Part shown: piece by piece, positions 1-9,552 of the stretch | Layout: the number at the start of each line of letters is the position of its first letter | Position numbering within the stretch: position 1 is the first letter of the stretch | NCBI GenBank assembly: GCA_020073005.1 | Contig: JAIQFX010000008.1 | Coordinates: 26,267-90,266 of the forward strand | Direction of reading: 5' to 3' | Length of the DNA: 64,000 bases | Origin: Terriglobia bacterium | GTDB taxonomy: Bacteria; Acidobacteriota; Vicinamibacteria; Vicinamibacterales; CAVVIG01 | The notes under the pieces: model-generated | What the model saw: only the letters and a program-made list of their open reading frames with translations | The model's database searches: none | What the model was told of the DNA's origin: nothing | Position numbers and translations under genes: made by a program

Positions 1-561
1 CTCGATCTCGAACCGGTCGCTCTCGAGGGCGAGCCCCTTCAGCACAGGCGTCCGGCAGAGCTTGTAGCACGTCTCCATATCGGTGAGGCTGGCGCCGTAG
101 AGGAGGTTCGTCAGGCTTGTCAGGAAACGGTTCGCGAAGACCGCCAGCGGCCGTCCCTCGCGCGCTCCCGAGAGGAAGCGCGAGCCGAAGACGGCCTGCG
201 TCGACGGGTCTTCGAGAAACGGCGCGACCAGGCGGGGGTACTCCTCGGGACTCAGCTCGAGGTCCGCGTCCTGAATGATGACCAGGTCGCCGGTCGCCGC
301 CTCGAGGCCCGTCCTGACGGCCGCGCCCTTCCCGCGGTTCGCCGGCTGCAGGATCACGCGCGCGCGTCCTTCGCGCCGCACGCCCTCCAGCACGTCGCGC
401 GTGCCGTCGGTCGAGCCATCGTCGACGACGATGATCTCCTTGCGCAGCCCGTGGACGTCGACGGCGTTGACCCGCGCAATCACCGTGGCGATTGTTCGGA
501 GTTCGTTGTACGCCGGGATGATGACCGAGAGTGTCGTGATGTCAGTCGTAGTGGCCGCCAT
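1..561 (-). CDS. Family 2 glycosyltransferase (DPM1-like), C-terminus cut off by window edge
   Basis: The reverse strand translates without a stop from an ATG at 561 to the window edge, 187 codons. It begins with the GT-A hallmark SVIIPAYNE, followed by IIVVDDGSTDGT and then QDADLELSPEEY, which contains the DxD-type metal and nucleotide-sugar motif. This is the dolichol-phosphate-mannose synthase-like branch of GT2, which transfers a sugar from a nucleotide-sugar to a lipid carrier at the cytoplasmic membrane face. The C-terminus is missing, so any trailing membrane segments cannot be judged. It is divergent from the polytopic membrane gene at 644, with only about 80 bp between them. A lipid-linked-sugar synthase next to a GT-C-like acceptor enzyme is a common pairing, but that link is inferred here. 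Fold confidence is high; sugar specificity is unknown. Confidence 0.9.
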   Translation of the reverse strand, partial: MAATTTDITTLSVIIPAYNELRTIATVIARVNAVDVHGLRKEIIVVDDGSTDGTRDVLEGVRREGRARVILQPANRGKGAAVRTGLEAATGDLVIIQDADLELSPEEYPRLVAPFLEDPSTQAVFGSRFLSGAREGRPLAVFANRFLTSLTNLLYGASLTDMETCYKLCRTPVLKGLALESDRFEIE

Positions 562-643
562 CGAGTGTGAGGACGCGGTCTCCGTAGCCCCGCCGCACGC
601 GCGGCGTCCAACCCGTCCGGGCCGACGGATAGAATAGCGCGCA

Positions 644-2614
644 ATGTCCGTCGCGCGACCGCAAATCTGGACCCGCCCGTCGACGGTGGCCGCGATCTAT
701 CTCGTCGCGTCGCTCGTCATGACGTGGCCGCTGGCGACCGTCATCCACCGGGAGATCGCCGGCGATCTCGGCGATCCGCTCTTCAACTGCTGGATCCTGC
801 ACTGGACCGGCGGCCAGGTGCTCGGCGCCCTGCACGGAGACCTCTCGGCGCTGTCTCACTACTGGGACGCCAACATCTTCTATCCCGCGCCGCTCACGCT
901 CGCGTACTCCGAACACCTGACGCCGCTGATGCTGCAGGCGCTGCCCGTGCTGGCCGCGACCGGCAACATCATCCTCTGCTACAACCTGCTGCTGCTCTCG
1001 ACGTTCGTGCTTTCGGGGCTCGGCATGTACCTGCTGGTGCGCGAGCTGACGGGGCGGCCGCTGGCCGCGCTGCTCGCGGGTTTTGCGTTCGCGTTCGCTC
1101 CGTACCGGCTGGATCAATACGCGCACCTCGAGGTCGTGACGAGCCAGTGGATGCCGTTCGCGCTGTTCGGATTCCGGCGCTTCTTCGTGACCTCGAGGCT
1201 GCGTCCGCTTGCGGGCGGCGCGCTCGCACTCCTCGCGCAGGCGCTGTCGTGCGGCTACTACATGGCGTACTTCACGCCCTTCGCGGTCGCGTACTGCCTG
1301 TACGAGATGGCGGCGCGCGGCAGGTTCGCCGACGCGCGTACGTGGCGCGCGCTCATCGTCAGTGGCGGCGCGGTTCTGCTGATCGTCGCGCTGTTCCTGC
1401 GCCCCTACTTCCACGTGCGCGGCATCGGCGAGGTCGGCGTGCGCGATCCGGGCGACATCCAGCAGTTTTCCGCGGACACGCGCGGCTTCGCGACGATCGC
1501 GGAAAGCTCGCGGCTGTGGGGACGGATCGTCCGCGCGATGCCGCGCAACGAGAACCAGGGATTCCCCGGGTTTGCGATTCTCGTGTTCGCGGCGATCGCG
1601 ACCGGCGCCGGACTCGCGCGCACGGTGGCCAAGGCGCGATCGTCGGCCGGTGCGCGAATGCCGAGGTGGCGCGACAGCCTCGCGGTCGCGCTCGGCGCGA
1701 TCCTGGTGCTGCTTCTCGTCGTGCTCGCCGAAGTTCTGATCACGGGCCGCACCCAGCCCTGGATCACGCACGCGCTGGGTCTCGGCCGGGATCCAGCGAC
1801 GCGACTGCTGGTGCCGATCACGATCACGTTCGCGACGCTGCTGCTCGTGTCGCCGGTGACACGCCGCGCGGCGCGCGGCGTTCCGGGATCGGCGCTCGCT
1901 TTTTTTCTCTGCGCGGCGATCGCCGCCGCCTGGATGTCGCTCGGGCCCGTGATGCGCGCGAACGGCCGGCGCATCGGCCCCGGCCTGTACGATCTCTTCT
2001 ATCAGTGGGTGCCCGGATTCGACGGCCTGCGCGTGGTGTCGCTCAACTTCATGCTCGTCGCGCTGTTCCTCGCGGTTCTCGCCGGGCTCGGCGCGGCCGC
2101 GCTGCTCGAGCGGCGACCCGTGGCGGGGCGCTCGATTGTCGTGCTTGGAATCCTCGCAATCCTCGCGGAGGTGTGGGCCGTGCCCACGGTCACCAATGTG
2201 CGCATGCCCGCGCCCGGCTATGCATGGCCGCCGCCGCAAGTCGCCGACGTGCCGCCGGTCTACAGTGCCGTGCGCGAGTTGCCTCCCGGCACGGTGATCG
2301 CGGAGTTTCCGTTCGGCGCGCAGGCCTACGAGATTCGCTACGTCTTCTATTCCGGCTTTCACCGCAAGCCGATCGTCAACGGCTATTCCGGCTTCTCCCC
2401 GGCGAGCTACGCGCGCATCATCGGTCCGCTCTCGCACATTCCGAGCGGCGGCGACGCGTGGAAGACGCTCCTGTCGTCGGGCGCGACGCACGCAATCGTC
2501 CACGAGACCGCGTTCCTGGATCGGGACGGTGTCGAGGTGTCGGACTGGCTGCGGCTATCCGGCGCGCGCGAGATCGCGGTCTTGCAACACGACCGGCTGT
2601 TTCAGCTCCGCTGA
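644..2614 (+). CDS. Large polytopic membrane protein, GT-C-like / YfhO-like
   Basis: This is a 656-aa protein. A first membrane helix lies at about residues 14-32, and many hydrophobic segments run to about residue 525. A soluble C-terminal domain of roughly 115 residues follows, starting near QVADVPPVYSAVRELPPGT. A short loop with GDLGDPLFNCWILHW after the first helix matches the layout of GT-C membrane glycosyltransferases, where an acidic motif in the first periplasmic loop is catalytic. The acidic pair near residues 39-43 is a candidate. It is divergent from the GT2 gene at 1-561, which could supply a lipid-phosphate sugar donor. The exact family is not recognised. A non-enzymatic membrane protein remains possible. 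Confidence 0.75.
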   Translation: MSVARPQIWTRPSTVAAIYLVASLVMTWPLATVIHREIAGDLGDPLFNCWILHWTGGQVLGALHGDLSALSHYWDANIFYPAPLTLAYSEHLTPLMLQALPVLAATGNIILCYNLLLLSTFVLSGLGMYLLVRELTGRPLAALLAGFAFAFAPYRLDQYAHLEVVTSQWMPFALFGFRRFFVTSRLRPLAGGALALLAQALSCGYYMAYFTPFAVAYCLYEMAARGRFADARTWRALIVSGGAVLLIVALFLRPYFHVRGIGEVGVRDPGDIQQFSADTRGFATIAESSRLWGRIVRAMPRNENQGFPGFAILVFAAIATGAGLARTVAKARSSAGARMPRWRDSLAVALGAILVLLLVVLAEVLITGRTQPWITHALGLGRDPATRLLVPITITFATLLLVSPVTRRAARGVPGSALAFFLCAAIAAAWMSLGPVMRANGRRIGPGLYDLFYQWVPGFDGLRVVSLNFMLVALFLAVLAGLGAAALLERRPVAGRSIVVLGILAILAEVWAVPTVTNVRMPAPGYAWPPPQVADVPPVYSAVRELPPGTVIAEFPFGAQAYEIRYVFYSGFHRKPIVNGYSGFSPASYARIIGPLSHIPSGGDAWKTLLSSGATHAIVHETAFLDRDGVEVSDWLRLSGAREIAVLQHDRLFQLR

Positions 2615-2651
2615 TCCGCGCAGGGCGCGACGTACTTGACTGCGCCAGCCG

Positions 2652-3641
2652 TCAGGGAAACACGACCAGCGTTGCCACCGATCGATTCTTGATGACGGAC
2701 GTCGTTCCGTTGATGTCGTTCACGCCGAAGTTGCCGCGCAGCCTCGCCCCTTCGGCGTTGCCGTCCCCGCCGCTCGCGTCGTTCTCGATCACGACGGCGA
2801 AATCGCTGCCACGGCCATCGTTGTTGACGATGTAGGAGTTGATGCTCGTCAGGTATCCGACGGGCACGCCACAGCAGTGATCGGTGATCACGATCGCTTC
2901 GCCGGTGCCGGCCGCCAGCGGGTTGCCGGCGATGGAGATACGGTTGTTGGTGATCTGCGTTCCATCCTGATTGAGCGCGAGAATGCCGGTCAGCGAGAAC
3001 TCGTTCAGCGTGTCCGGGATCCGCCCTGTGATGACGTTGAAGGTCGCCGAGTTGTTGCGGCCGCGCGAGACGCCCGTGCGCTCCTGGAACACGATCGCGT
3101 CGCCGCCGCCGCAGAAGCCGTCGCAGGTGAGGGCGGAGTAATCGACGATCGAATTGTGGGTCACGACCCAGCCGTCGCCGCGCGTGTCGGTGATTGGCTG
3201 AATCGTCCCGAGGACCGTGTTGCCCTCCACGACGACGTTGTCGGCGTCGCGGGCGAACACCGCGAAGGCGAGCGGATCGAGGTTCGAGTTGGACGTGCCC
3301 CGTCCGTCGAACGTGAAGTTCCGAATCGTCGTGCCGGAAGCGGCGCCGTTGGGAAGGAAGAAGCCGGCCCGCAAGACTCCGAAGAGCGCCGGCGCCGGGC
3401 ATCCGACGATCGTGGCTTGTCCTTCCGCGATCAAATTCACCGGTGTGGTGATAGTGGCGCCGCACCATTGGCCCGGTCCGACTCTGATCTGATCACCGGG
3501 GGACGCGGCGTCAACGGCATCCTGCACCGTCGCCGCTTGTTGAGGGACCCGAATCACGGCGGCATTCGCGGGAGGTGCGGCCATCCAGACTGTGATGGCG
3601 ACTGCAGTCCCGAGAGAGGGCACATTTGCGAAGAGCTTCAT
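2652..3641 (-). CDS. Secreted right-handed parallel beta-helix protein
   Basis: The frame is open upstream to 3686, but the ATG at 3641 is preferred. It has a GGAGGT Shine-Dalgarno a few bases upstream and starts an obvious signal peptide (MKLFANVPSLGTAVAITVW, then AAPPANA). The mature part is rich in Asn, Gly, Val and Ile. It has regular short strands such as VVVEGNTVLG, WVVTHNSIVD, TQITNNRISI and NSYIVNNDGRG, typical of pectate-lyase-like or NosD-like beta-helices. It opens with VPQQAATVQDAVDAASPGDQIRVGPG, the usual cap of periplasmic NosD/CASH-type repeats. There are about 329 residues from the chosen start. No catalytic residues can be assigned, so a polysaccharide-binding or lyase role is only a guess. 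It is followed downstream on the same strand only by its own terminus. Confidence 0.82.
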   Translation of the reverse strand: MKLFANVPSLGTAVAITVWMAAPPANAAVIRVPQQAATVQDAVDAASPGDQIRVGPGQWCGATITTPVNLIAEGQATIVGCPAPALFGVLRAGFFLPNGAASGTTIRNFTFDGRGTSNSNLDPLAFAVFARDADNVVVEGNTVLGTIQPITDTRGDGWVVTHNSIVDYSALTCDGFCGGGDAIVFQERTGVSRGRNNSATFNVITGRIPDTLNEFSLTGILALNQDGTQITNNRISIAGNPLAAGTGEAIVITDHCCGVPVGYLTSINSYIVNNDGRGSDFAVVIENDASGGDGNAEGARLRGNFGVNDINGTTSVIKNRSVATLVVFP

Positions 3642-3757
3642 AGGACCTCCGTTCAAGGGGGGAACGTGGCGAGCCGAAGCCATCATCTTACTGCGCGTCA
3701 GAGGCTGCGTTGTGGTTCATGCAACGCCGCGCTCGGCCTTTCTGAATCGTTTTCCTC

Positions 3758-5392
3758 CTACTGCTGTGGCGAGTGGACCGCGCGCGTCGAGGGCTGCGTC
3801 GAGATCGCCACGCCGCCGAGCGTCAGCGGCGCAATCGTCTGTAGTTCCGGCGCTGGCCGCGCGAGGCTCAAGAGGTAGCCGATCAGCATCGTGAACACGC
3901 ACCCGGCCGGCCCATACCAGAGCCACGAGATGGGGAAGACGGACGCCGGCTGCAGGGCGCCCGGCAGCCAGGACACCGGCATCGCCGCGACGACCGCGGT
4001 GAGCGCCGTGCCCGCGATCGCGCCGGCGAACGCGCCGAAGCTGTTCGCGCGCGTCGTCAGGAAACCGAGCAGGAAGACGCTGAGCAGCGGCCCGACGAAG
4101 AAGCCGTTGATCGTTCCCATGGCCTTGATGATCGTCCCGAGGTGATCGACGAACATCGCGCCAATCGTCGACAGCACGGCCCAGCCCAGCGTGCACCAGC
4201 GCGCGATGCTGATGTCGCCTCTGAGCGTCGAGTCATCGGATGATCCCGCCGTCGTTGCCCGTCCGCGGAATCGCAAGTAGAAATCCACCATGGATGCGGT
4301 CGTCAGCGAGTTCAGGCCGCAGGACAGCGTCGACATCGTCGCGGCGAAGATCCCGGCGATGATCAGCCCGCCCACAACAGGATTGAGCGCGTTCGTGATG
4401 AAGTGCGGCACGACCTGATCGGGCGTCGTCAACGTGGCGGCGAGCGCCGGATGGACGGCGTAGTACGCGGCAAGTCCGATTCCGGCGAGCCAGAGCATGC
4501 CCATGACCGGAAGCGTCACGATCCCGTTGAACATGACGGCCTTTGCCATCTCACGCTTCGAACCGGTCGTCAGATACCGTTGAACGATCACCTGGTCGCT
4601 CCCGTACGTCGCGACGTTGGTCACGGCTCCGCCGATGATGAGCGCCAGCAGGGTGACTTCAGTCTTCAAGTTGAACGTGAAGAGGTCGGCGTCCAACATT
4701 CTAGTGTGGCCGCCATTCGCCGCGAGACTCCAGATCTGGCCCACGTGTCCGCCAAACGCGTACACGATGACGGCGAGGATCAGGACCATGCCGAACACGA
4801 GGACGCAGAACTGCATCACGTCGGTCCAGATGACGGCTTCCATTCCGCCGAGGATCGTGTAGGTCGCCGTGACGCCGGCGAGGACCCAGATGCACGGAGC
4901 CAGGGGCAGACCGGTGATGACGGACAGGATGAGCGCGGTGGTGTAGATGACGACCGCGAGGCGTCCGGCGACGATGAGAATGAACATGAGGGACGCCAGA
5001 AGTCGGGACGGCAACCCGAATCGCTTCTCGAGGTACTCGTAGATCGTGAAGAGCCTGAGACGGGCCATCACGGGGATGAAGAGGTACACGATCACCAGCA
5101 TGAACAGCGGGAAGAGGAACAACCCCACGGCCAGGCGCAGGTCTTTCTGGAACACCCACGCAGGCGCGCCCACGTACGAAATCGCGGACATGTCGGCCGT
5201 GATGATCGAGACGCCGGCGGCCCACCACGGGACCGTCCGGCCCGCCAGGAAGAAATCCTCCAGCGAGTTCTGCTTCTTGGTACTCTTGAAGCCGATGTAC
5301 ATGACCGCGGCCAGGTACGAGAGCAGAATCGCAAACAGGATGGCGTGCAGACGAATGGCGTTGATCAAATCGCCCAGTGGACTCGCGTGCAT
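3758..5392 (-). CDS. Sodium:solute symporter (SSS family)
   Basis: This is a 544-aa integral membrane protein with about 13 hydrophobic segments. SSS signatures are visible: an early STKKQNSLEDFFLAGRTVPWW segment (cytoplasmic loop after helix 1), SIITADMSAISYVG in helix 2, and FAATMSTLSCGLNSLTTASMVDFY, the C-terminal SSF sodium-site helix with paired Ser/Thr. The family couples Na+ entry to uptake of sugars, sialic acids, amino acids or carboxylates. The substrate cannot be read from sequence. The neighbouring SpsF-like cytidylyltransferase hints at sugar acids, but this is weak. The start is only 31 bp from the divergent gene at 5424, so the two promoters must overlap. A His- and Pro-rich tail follows the last helix. 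Confidence 0.9.
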   Translation of the reverse strand: MHASPLGDLINAIRLHAILFAILLSYLAAVMYIGFKSTKKQNSLEDFFLAGRTVPWWAAGVSIITADMSAISYVGAPAWVFQKDLRLAVGLFLFPLFMLVIVYLFIPVMARLRLFTIYEYLEKRFGLPSRLLASLMFILIVAGRLAVVIYTTALILSVITGLPLAPCIWVLAGVTATYTILGGMEAVIWTDVMQFCVLVFGMVLILAVIVYAFGGHVGQIWSLAANGGHTRMLDADLFTFNLKTEVTLLALIIGGAVTNVATYGSDQVIVQRYLTTGSKREMAKAVMFNGIVTLPVMGMLWLAGIGLAAYYAVHPALAATLTTPDQVVPHFITNALNPVVGGLIIAGIFAATMSTLSCGLNSLTTASMVDFYLRFRGRATTAGSSDDSTLRGDISIARWCTLGWAVLSTIGAMFVDHLGTIIKAMGTINGFFVGPLLSVFLLGFLTTRANSFGAFAGAIAGTALTAVVAAMPVSWLPGALQPASVFPISWLWYGPAGCVFTMLIGYLLSLARPAPELQTIAPLTLGGVAISTQPSTRAVHSPQQ

Positions 5393-5423
5393 TGTGGCGG
5401 TCGTAAGCTAACACGATTCGCGC

Positions 5424-6185
5424 ATGCCGAAGATCCTCGGAATTCTCCAGGCGCGTGCATCGTCGTCGCGACTCCCCGGGAAGGTGCTGAAGCCGATTCT
5501 CGGGCGGCCGATGCTGCTTCACCAGATCGAACGTCTGCGCCGGGCGCGCGCGCTCGACGAGATCGTCGTGGCGACGAGCGACGAGCCGAGCGACGATCCG
5601 ATCGAGGCGCTGTGCGCGTCGGCCGGCATCCGATGCTTCCGCGGCAGCCTCAACGACGTGCTCGATCGCTTCTACCAGGCGGCGCTGCCGTATCGGCCGG
5701 ATCTCGTCGTCCGGCTGCTCGGTGACTGTCCGCTCGTCGATCCCGAGCTCATCGACCGCGTCGTCGCCTTTCAGCAGGCGGGTCACTACGATCTGGCGGG
5801 GGCCGACATGGCGATGTTTCCAGACGGTCTCGATCTGGACGTGATCCCGTTTCCAGTGCTGGAAGGCGCGTGGCGCGAAGCGGTGCGTCCGTCGGATCGC
5901 GAGCACGTGTCGCTCTTCATCACGCGCCAGCCCGAGCGCTATCGCATCGGCCTGCTCGAGAATGACGTCGATCTCTCACATCTGCGCTGGACGGTGGACG
6001 AGCCGGAGGACTTCGAGATGGTTCGGCGGATCTACGAGGCGCTGTATCCGGCGAATCCGGCGTTCACGACGAAGGACATCCTGGATCTGCTGGCGAAGCA
6101 GCCGGAGCTGTCTCAACTGAACCGCCGGTTCAGGCGAAATGAAGGACTCGAACGATCGCTCGCGCAGGATCCGAAAGAGGACTAG
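5424..6185 (+). CDS. SpsF-like cytidylyltransferase / NTP-transferase
   Basis: This is a 253-aa soluble protein with an N-terminal ILQARASSSRLPGKVLKPILGRPML, the nucleotide-binding signature of the acylneuraminate cytidylyltransferase/SpsF family (LQAR-S-RLPGK). GDCPLVDPELID is the metal-binding aspartate region. SpsF-type enzymes activate sugars for spore-coat, capsule or flagellar glycans. The C-terminal part ends in a charged extension (RRNEGLERSLAQDPKED). It is divergent from the SSS symporter gene, with a 31-bp gap. In full operons SpsF proteins sit with aminotransferases and NeuB-like synthases. None are in this window, so the pathway is unresolved. The family call is secure; the exact substrate is not. 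Confidence 0.85.
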   Translation: MPKILGILQARASSSRLPGKVLKPILGRPMLLHQIERLRRARALDEIVVATSDEPSDDPIEALCASAGIRCFRGSLNDVLDRFYQAALPYRPDLVVRLLGDCPLVDPELIDRVVAFQQAGHYDLAGADMAMFPDGLDLDVIPFPVLEGAWREAVRPSDREHVSLFITRQPERYRIGLLENDVDLSHLRWTVDEPEDFEMVRRIYEALYPANPAFTTKDILDLLAKQPELSQLNRRFRRNEGLERSLAQDPKED

Positions 6186-6354
6186 CGTTCAGGGCTGGCG
6201 GAAGAGGGAAAAGACGGTCGTCCAGAGGATTGCATCGACATCGATCGCGAGTGCACGTCGCTCGTCTTCGTGTGCAAGCGCCGCGCAATGAGGAATGTAG
6301 AGTGTCTCGTCCCCGCAGACGTTGATCCAGTTGTCTTGATGGGAGGAGCATTCC

Positions 6355-8925
6355 ATGCCTCGCTATCGCACCGGACGCCGGACTCTGCTCTCGTACCGCC
6401 ACATCGTGACCATGCTCGCGGTCGCATGCGGCCTCGTCACAACAGTCATCGCGTTCAAGCCCACTGCCGAATTCGGACACGTCGGCATCGTCACCGACGC
6501 GGTCACACCCATCACGCGCACGTCCTCGTCTGGCGAGACGATGAAGTTCTCGGCGCGCGCGATCCGGCAAATCCGCGACGCGACCGCGGGCGTGGACGAG
6601 ATCTTCAGTTCCCGCGGCGAATTCTCGGTGCCCCAGGCGCACTGCGACGACGAGCTGCTGCCCGACTGCAGCCGGCGCATCATCGACATCAAGAACGCGG
6701 TCATCAATCTCATCAAAGACGAAGCGACGCGTAACGGCGAGGAAGCGCGGGCGCAGCTCGGCCGCGCGCTGCACACGCTCCAGGACTTCTATGCGCACAG
6801 CAACTGGGTGAACAATCCGGGGCCGAACAACGGGACCTTCAACGGCGCGCTGGGCGTCAGCGTGCTCACGCGCCTGTCGCCGACCGAGCCCACGTGCATC
6901 GACGATTTCTTCGACGGAACGCTGACCGGCAGAGGCTTGACGGACATCACCACGGGGTACTTCGGCGGCGTCGAGCCACCCGCGAACAAATGCGCGCACG
7001 GCGTGCTGCCTGGCGCCGGCATTCACAAGGATGAACCGGGGCGGCCGTTCTTCGTGCCGGCGCGTGCGCGAGCGGTCGACGGGACACGGGACTTCGTCAA
7101 TCAGATTCTGAACGCGCCCGGCGTCGCCGGCAACGACGACGCGATCAGAGCGCTGATGGACATCCGCGGCACGCTCGGCTTCGTGATCGACGACACGGGC
7201 AGCATGGGATCGTCCATTGACGGCGTCAAGACCGCCGTCGGTCAGATCGTGACCAGCGTGCAGGATCCGAAGAAGCGGCCGGACAACTACCTGCTGGAGA
7301 CATTCAACGATCCCACGATCGGCACCCCGTTCGTCACGACGGACGCGGGCGCGCTGCTGGGCGCGGTCAACGCCATCTTCGTGAACGGCGGCGGCGACTG
7401 TCCAGAGCTCTCTCAAAGCGGACTGCTTGCGGCGATCGCCGCCGCGCGCAGCGGCAGCAAGCTGTACTTCTTCAGCGATGCGTCCGCCAAGGATGCCTCG
7501 CTCGCCGGCAACGTCACCGCCGCGGCGAACGCGAAGAAGATCATCATCAACTACGTGCTCACTGGAAGCTGCTCGCCCGTCGATCCTGCGTACATCAGCG
7601 GCGCTCAGAACACCGGCGGACAGCTCTTCTTCATCGGGAGGAACGAGACCGGGAAGATCTTCGGCCTCATCGAACCTTCGCTGACCGGCGACCTGCAGCC
7701 GATGATGCTCCTCAATACCACGCTGGGCTCGGGATCCACGAGCGTCACGGTGCCCGTCGATTCGACGCTGACGAGCGTCACGTTCTCCGTGAGCCTCGAT
7801 CTTCTCAGCGCCGTGCACGTGATTCGCCCATCTGGCGCCGAGGTTCTTCCGACCGATCCGGATGCCACGATCACTGTTCTGTCCACCGGCCGCATCGTCA
7901 CCGTCCGTACGCCGTCCCCGGGCGACTGGCAGCTGCAGATCGCCGGAGCGGGGGATCTCTCGGCGTCGGTGATGGGGAACAGCGCGCTGGAGCTGGCTGA
8001 CTTCAACTTCGTCGAGAGACGAGGCAGGCCGGAGCACGAAGGCCTGTTCCCGATCAACGGCCAGCCGGTTCTCGGCACCACGCAGATCGGCCGGGCCACC
8101 ATGTCCGGTGATTTCTCCAACGCGCAGTTCGAGCTCGTCTCGCCGGCCGGCGCGACGCTGCAGGCGATCACCCTGACGGCGGGCACCGATCCTGACGCCG
8201 CCGCCGACGAGTTCGTGGGCAATGTCGATCTGCCGGCGGCGCCCTTCCGCGTGTCGGTGCGCGGCACGGACGCGAACGGCTTCGCGTTCGTCCGCACGTT
8301 CCCGCCGACGCTGCGCGCGCAGTCGGTCCGCGTGCGCGCGGTCGCGCAGGGCGTTCGTCTCACGCCGGGCGCCACGACTCCGGTTCAATTCGAAGTGACC
8401 AACCTGGGTTCGCCCGTTTCCTTCCTCGTGAGCGCGGTCGACGATGCCCACTTGGTCTCCGGCGTTGGACCGTTGACGCTGACCCTTGGTCCGAACGAGT
8501 CGGCAACGACGACGGTGTCTCTCACTGTGCCGGCGGGAACGACCCTGCTCTTCGACACGCTGACGGTGGTCGCTCGCAGCGCCGCGGACGCGGCGATCAA
8601 CAACAGCACTCGCGTCGGTCTGGCGATTGGCGTGTCGGACCGCGACGGTGACGGCATCGACGACGATCACGACGCGTGTCCCGATTCCGATCGCGCCGCC
8701 ACCATCGTCGTCGATGGCTGCGACTCCGGTGTGGCGAACACGCTCAGCAGCAACGGCTGTACGTCGTCAGATCAAATCGCCGGGATCGCGGCTGGAGCCG
8801 GCAACCATGGTGACTTCGTGAGCGGGGTCGCTCTCCTCACCAACTCCTGGGTGTCGGACGGGATCATCAGCGGCTCGCAGAAGGGGGCCATTCAGAGCTG
8901 CGCCGCGAAGTCGAAGCTGCCTTGA
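6355..8925 (+). CDS. Exported HetC-like N-domain / VWA / TSP3-repeat protein
   Basis: This is an 856-aa protein. The ATG at 6355 follows a strong GGGAGGAG site. A membrane/signal segment lies at about residues 13-35. Next comes GHVGIVTDAV and, near residue 140, LGRALHTLQDFYAHSNWV, the hallmark of the fungal Het-C / animal VWA7-type N-terminal domain. A von Willebrand A domain begins near residue 275 with the MIDAS motif DDTGSMGSS, followed by FSDASAKD. Several Ig-like/beta-sandwich segments occupy about residues 440-760. Near the C-terminus DRDGDGIDDDHDACPDSD is a thrombospondin type-3 calcium-binding repeat. Het-C plus VWA resembles the VWA7/G7c architecture known in animals. A bacterial function is not established; surface adhesion or matrix contact is inferred. 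Confidence 0.85.
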   Translation: MPRYRTGRRTLLSYRHIVTMLAVACGLVTTVIAFKPTAEFGHVGIVTDAVTPITRTSSSGETMKFSARAIRQIRDATAGVDEIFSSRGEFSVPQAHCDDELLPDCSRRIIDIKNAVINLIKDEATRNGEEARAQLGRALHTLQDFYAHSNWVNNPGPNNGTFNGALGVSVLTRLSPTEPTCIDDFFDGTLTGRGLTDITTGYFGGVEPPANKCAHGVLPGAGIHKDEPGRPFFVPARARAVDGTRDFVNQILNAPGVAGNDDAIRALMDIRGTLGFVIDDTGSMGSSIDGVKTAVGQIVTSVQDPKKRPDNYLLETFNDPTIGTPFVTTDAGALLGAVNAIFVNGGGDCPELSQSGLLAAIAAARSGSKLYFFSDASAKDASLAGNVTAAANAKKIIINYVLTGSCSPVDPAYISGAQNTGGQLFFIGRNETGKIFGLIEPSLTGDLQPMMLLNTTLGSGSTSVTVPVDSTLTSVTFSVSLDLLSAVHVIRPSGAEVLPTDPDATITVLSTGRIVTVRTPSPGDWQLQIAGAGDLSASVMGNSALELADFNFVERRGRPEHEGLFPINGQPVLGTTQIGRATMSGDFSNAQFELVSPAGATLQAITLTAGTDPDAAADEFVGNVDLPAAPFRVSVRGTDANGFAFVRTFPPTLRAQSVRVRAVAQGVRLTPGATTPVQFEVTNLGSPVSFLVSAVDDAHLVSGVGPLTLTLGPNESATTTVSLTVPAGTTLLFDTLTVVARSAADAAINNSTRVGLAIGVSDRDGDGIDDDHDACPDSDRAATIVVDGCDSGVANTLSSNGCTSSDQIAGIAAGAGNHGDFVSGVALLTNSWVSDGIISGSQKGAIQSCAAKSKLP

Positions 8926-8931
8926 GGTGAC

Positions 8932-9348
8932 GTGACGAATCAGGGAGCACAGGATCGCCTCCGCCGCGGATGGCTCGCCCGCGTCCTTGGCGGAGCGATC
9001 CTTATCGTCGCGGCCGCCGTGGCCGCGTATTTGATCGCCAATGTGGTCGATCTCGTGCGGCCCGGTACTCTGTTGCGCAGCCGCGGCACGCGACCGACCG
9101 CTCTTATCGCGGCCGTGCTGATCGCGATCGTCGGATTCTGGTGGTCGTTCGTCCGGCGCCATGCGTGGACGGAGATGCTCGCGTCGCTGGTCGTCATCGA
9201 GGTGCTGGTCGGCGCGCTGATCGTCTTGTTCAGCGCCTCTCCAGCCCTCGACTCTTTCTTTCTCGACTGGTTCCTTGGCGTGAACCTGTACGTCGGGTTG
9301 CCGTGGCTGATCGCCATCGGTGTCAGCGTGATCCTGAGGCGCGGCTAG
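8932..9348 (+). CDS. Small four-helix membrane protein, unknown function
   Basis: This is 138 aa from a GTG codon six bases after the stop of the HetC/VWA gene, with GAGGTGA directly upstream, so translational coupling is likely. Four hydrophobic segments are visible: about residues 16-38 (VLGGAILIVAAAVAAYLIANVV), 56-70, 78-102 and 113-134. No charged or polar active-site motif stands out. I recognise no family. Tight linkage to the upstream exported protein suggests a membrane partner or anchor for it, which is inference only. After it, about 200 bp to the ADOP permease gene show no feature I can support. Confidence 0.7.
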   Translation: MTNQGAQDRLRRGWLARVLGGAILIVAAAVAAYLIANVVDLVRPGTLLRSRGTRPTALIAAVLIAIVGFWWSFVRRHAWTEMLASLVVIEVLVGALIVLFSASPALDSFFLDWFLGVNLYVGLPWLIAIGVSVILRRG

Positions 9349-9552
9349 CATCTCAGCGGTTGCCGGGGCGCCGACGCGCGACGATCGCGAAGCGAGGAAT
9401 TCCGTAAGAGCTTGGGGGAGCGTGGTGAGCCTAACATTCGCCAGTTGGAACCGCGTAGTGACGTGGTTGCAGCACGTCGAGAGCCTCAGGCGAGTTTCAT
9501 AGGCTTCGTTCGCCCGACCTGACCTCGTCAAACCGCGTGAAAGCTCAGCAGG

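Noticed and set aside
542..2503. 653-codon open frame on the minus strand
   Set aside because: Arg/Asp/His-rich, no domain, fully antisense to the well-supported membrane protein at 644-2614; a high-GC artefact.
9349..9552. Possible small gene between 138-aa membrane gene and ADOP permease
   Set aside because: No frame with a start, ribosome site and coding character; only spacer is supported.
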